Assembly (NCBI GenBank): GCA_003155465.1 | Contig: PMCR01000154.1 | Span: forward strand, 1-6,549 | Origin: Myxococcales bacterium | GTDB taxonomy: Bacteria > Myxococcota > Polyangia > Fen-1088 | Direction: 5' to 3' | Length of the DNA stretch: 6,549 nt | Shown here: positions 6,089 to 6,549 of the stretch, piece by piece | Layout of the letters: the number at the start of each line of letters is the position of its first letter | Position numbering within the stretch: position 1 is the first letter of the stretch | Made by a program: the position numbers and the translations under genes | Notes under the pieces: generated by a model | What the model was told of the DNA's origin: nothing | Database searches by the model: none | Seen by the model: the letters and a program-made list of their open reading frames with translations, nothing else

Positions 6089-6549
6089 ATGTTCGAAAAG
6101 CTGGTTGCCTTCTCGCTCAAGAATCGCGGCGCGGTGCTGTTTGTCACGGTGGCCTTTGCGGTGTGGGGATACCTTTCGTTCCAAGACCTGACCGTCGAGG
6201 CGTTCCCGGATCCCACGGACACCCAGGTCAACGTCATCACGCTCTTTCCCGGCCAACCCTCTGAAGAGGTGGAGCGCCAGATTGGCCTGCCCATCGAACG
6301 CGCCTTGAACGGCACCCCTGGTTTGGCGCGCCTGCGCAACATCTCCATGTTCGGCCTGTCCTACGTCACACTCACCTTTCAGGATGGCACGGATGCGCTG
6401 CCCGCGCGGCAACAGGTGCTGGAGCGGCTGCGCAATGCGGATCTGCCCGAAGGCGTGAGTGCCGGCCTGGGAGCCCTGGCCACCCCGATCGGCGAGGTGT
6501 ACCGCTACACCCTGCAGGGCGCGCGGCAGGATCCCATGAAGCTGCGCAC
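6089..6549 (+). CDS. RND efflux transporter, heavy-metal (CzcA/CusA) type, N-terminal part
   Basis: Partial gene starting at ATG 6089 and running off the right edge after 153 complete codons; full-length relatives have just over 1000 residues. This is the inner-membrane proton-driven antiporter of the tripartite pump. The start fits a weak GAGAA ribosome-binding site at 6076-6080. Visible features are the family-typical opening MFEKLVAFSLKNRGAVL (1-17), transmembrane helix 1 at about 14-31, and the start of the periplasmic porter domain. That domain contains EAFPDPTDTQVNVIT (37-51), GQPSEEVERQIGLPIERAL (55-73), ISMFGLSYVTLTFQDGTD (85-102), ARQQVLERL (106-114), LPEGV (119-123) and GEVYRYTLQG (135-144). 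These place it in the heavy-metal-efflux branch rather than the drug-efflux AcrB branch. The residues that indicate which cation is moved, in transmembrane helix 4 and the periplasmic methionine or acidic sites, lie beyond the window, so the substrate is not known. It is the third gene of the operon after the channel and adaptor. Confidence 0.95.
   Translation, partial: MFEKLVAFSLKNRGAVLFVTVAFAVWGYLSFQDLTVEAFPDPTDTQVNVITLFPGQPSEEVERQIGLPIERALNGTPGLARLRNISMFGLSYVTLTFQDGTDALPARQQVLERLRNADLPEGVSAGLGALATPIGEVYRYTLQGARQDPMKLR

Overview
This is a GC-rich stretch of DNA. It almost certainly comes from a Gram-negative bacterium, probably a proteobacterium, because it encodes an outer-membrane efflux channel, a periplasmic adaptor and an RND pump. 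Both ends cut through genes, so five protein-coding genes are visible, two of them partial. I see no rRNA, tRNA, CRISPR array, insertion sequence or phage gene.

Left part (1-668, + strand): the C-terminal portion of a sigma-54-dependent transcriptional activator. It has the second half of the AAA+ ATPase domain and a Fis-type DNA-binding helix-turn-helix. It converges, across only 42 bp, on a large minus-strand gene (711-2759) for a polytopic membrane protein. That protein looks like the 6-pyruvoyl-tetrahydropterin-synthase-related / YfhO-like membrane proteins (GT-C-like architecture). Its translation start is uncertain.

Middle (2760-3548): 789 bp between divergent genes in which I could support no protein-coding gene. 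It holds a 7-bp G/C-rich hairpin, a perfect 16-bp GC-only palindrome and a small dyad close to the efflux genes. Any promoters for the two divergent units should lie here, but I could not recognise a convincing one.

Right part (3549-6549, + strand): a compact tripartite efflux operon in the order outer-membrane factor (CzcC/CusC-like), membrane-fusion protein (CzcB/CusB-like), RND transporter (CzcA/CusA-like, cut by the window end). The first two genes overlap by ATGA and the third starts 24 bp later, so all three are very probably co-transcribed. Their products would form an envelope-spanning proton-driven pump, most likely for metal cations. The residues that would indicate the metal lie outside the window.

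The window is mostly ordinary accessory or chromosomal material, and I found no convincing evidence for an undescribed system. Points worth a second look are the start of the membrane protein, the start and leader region of the efflux operon, and the unassigned 789-bp spacer.
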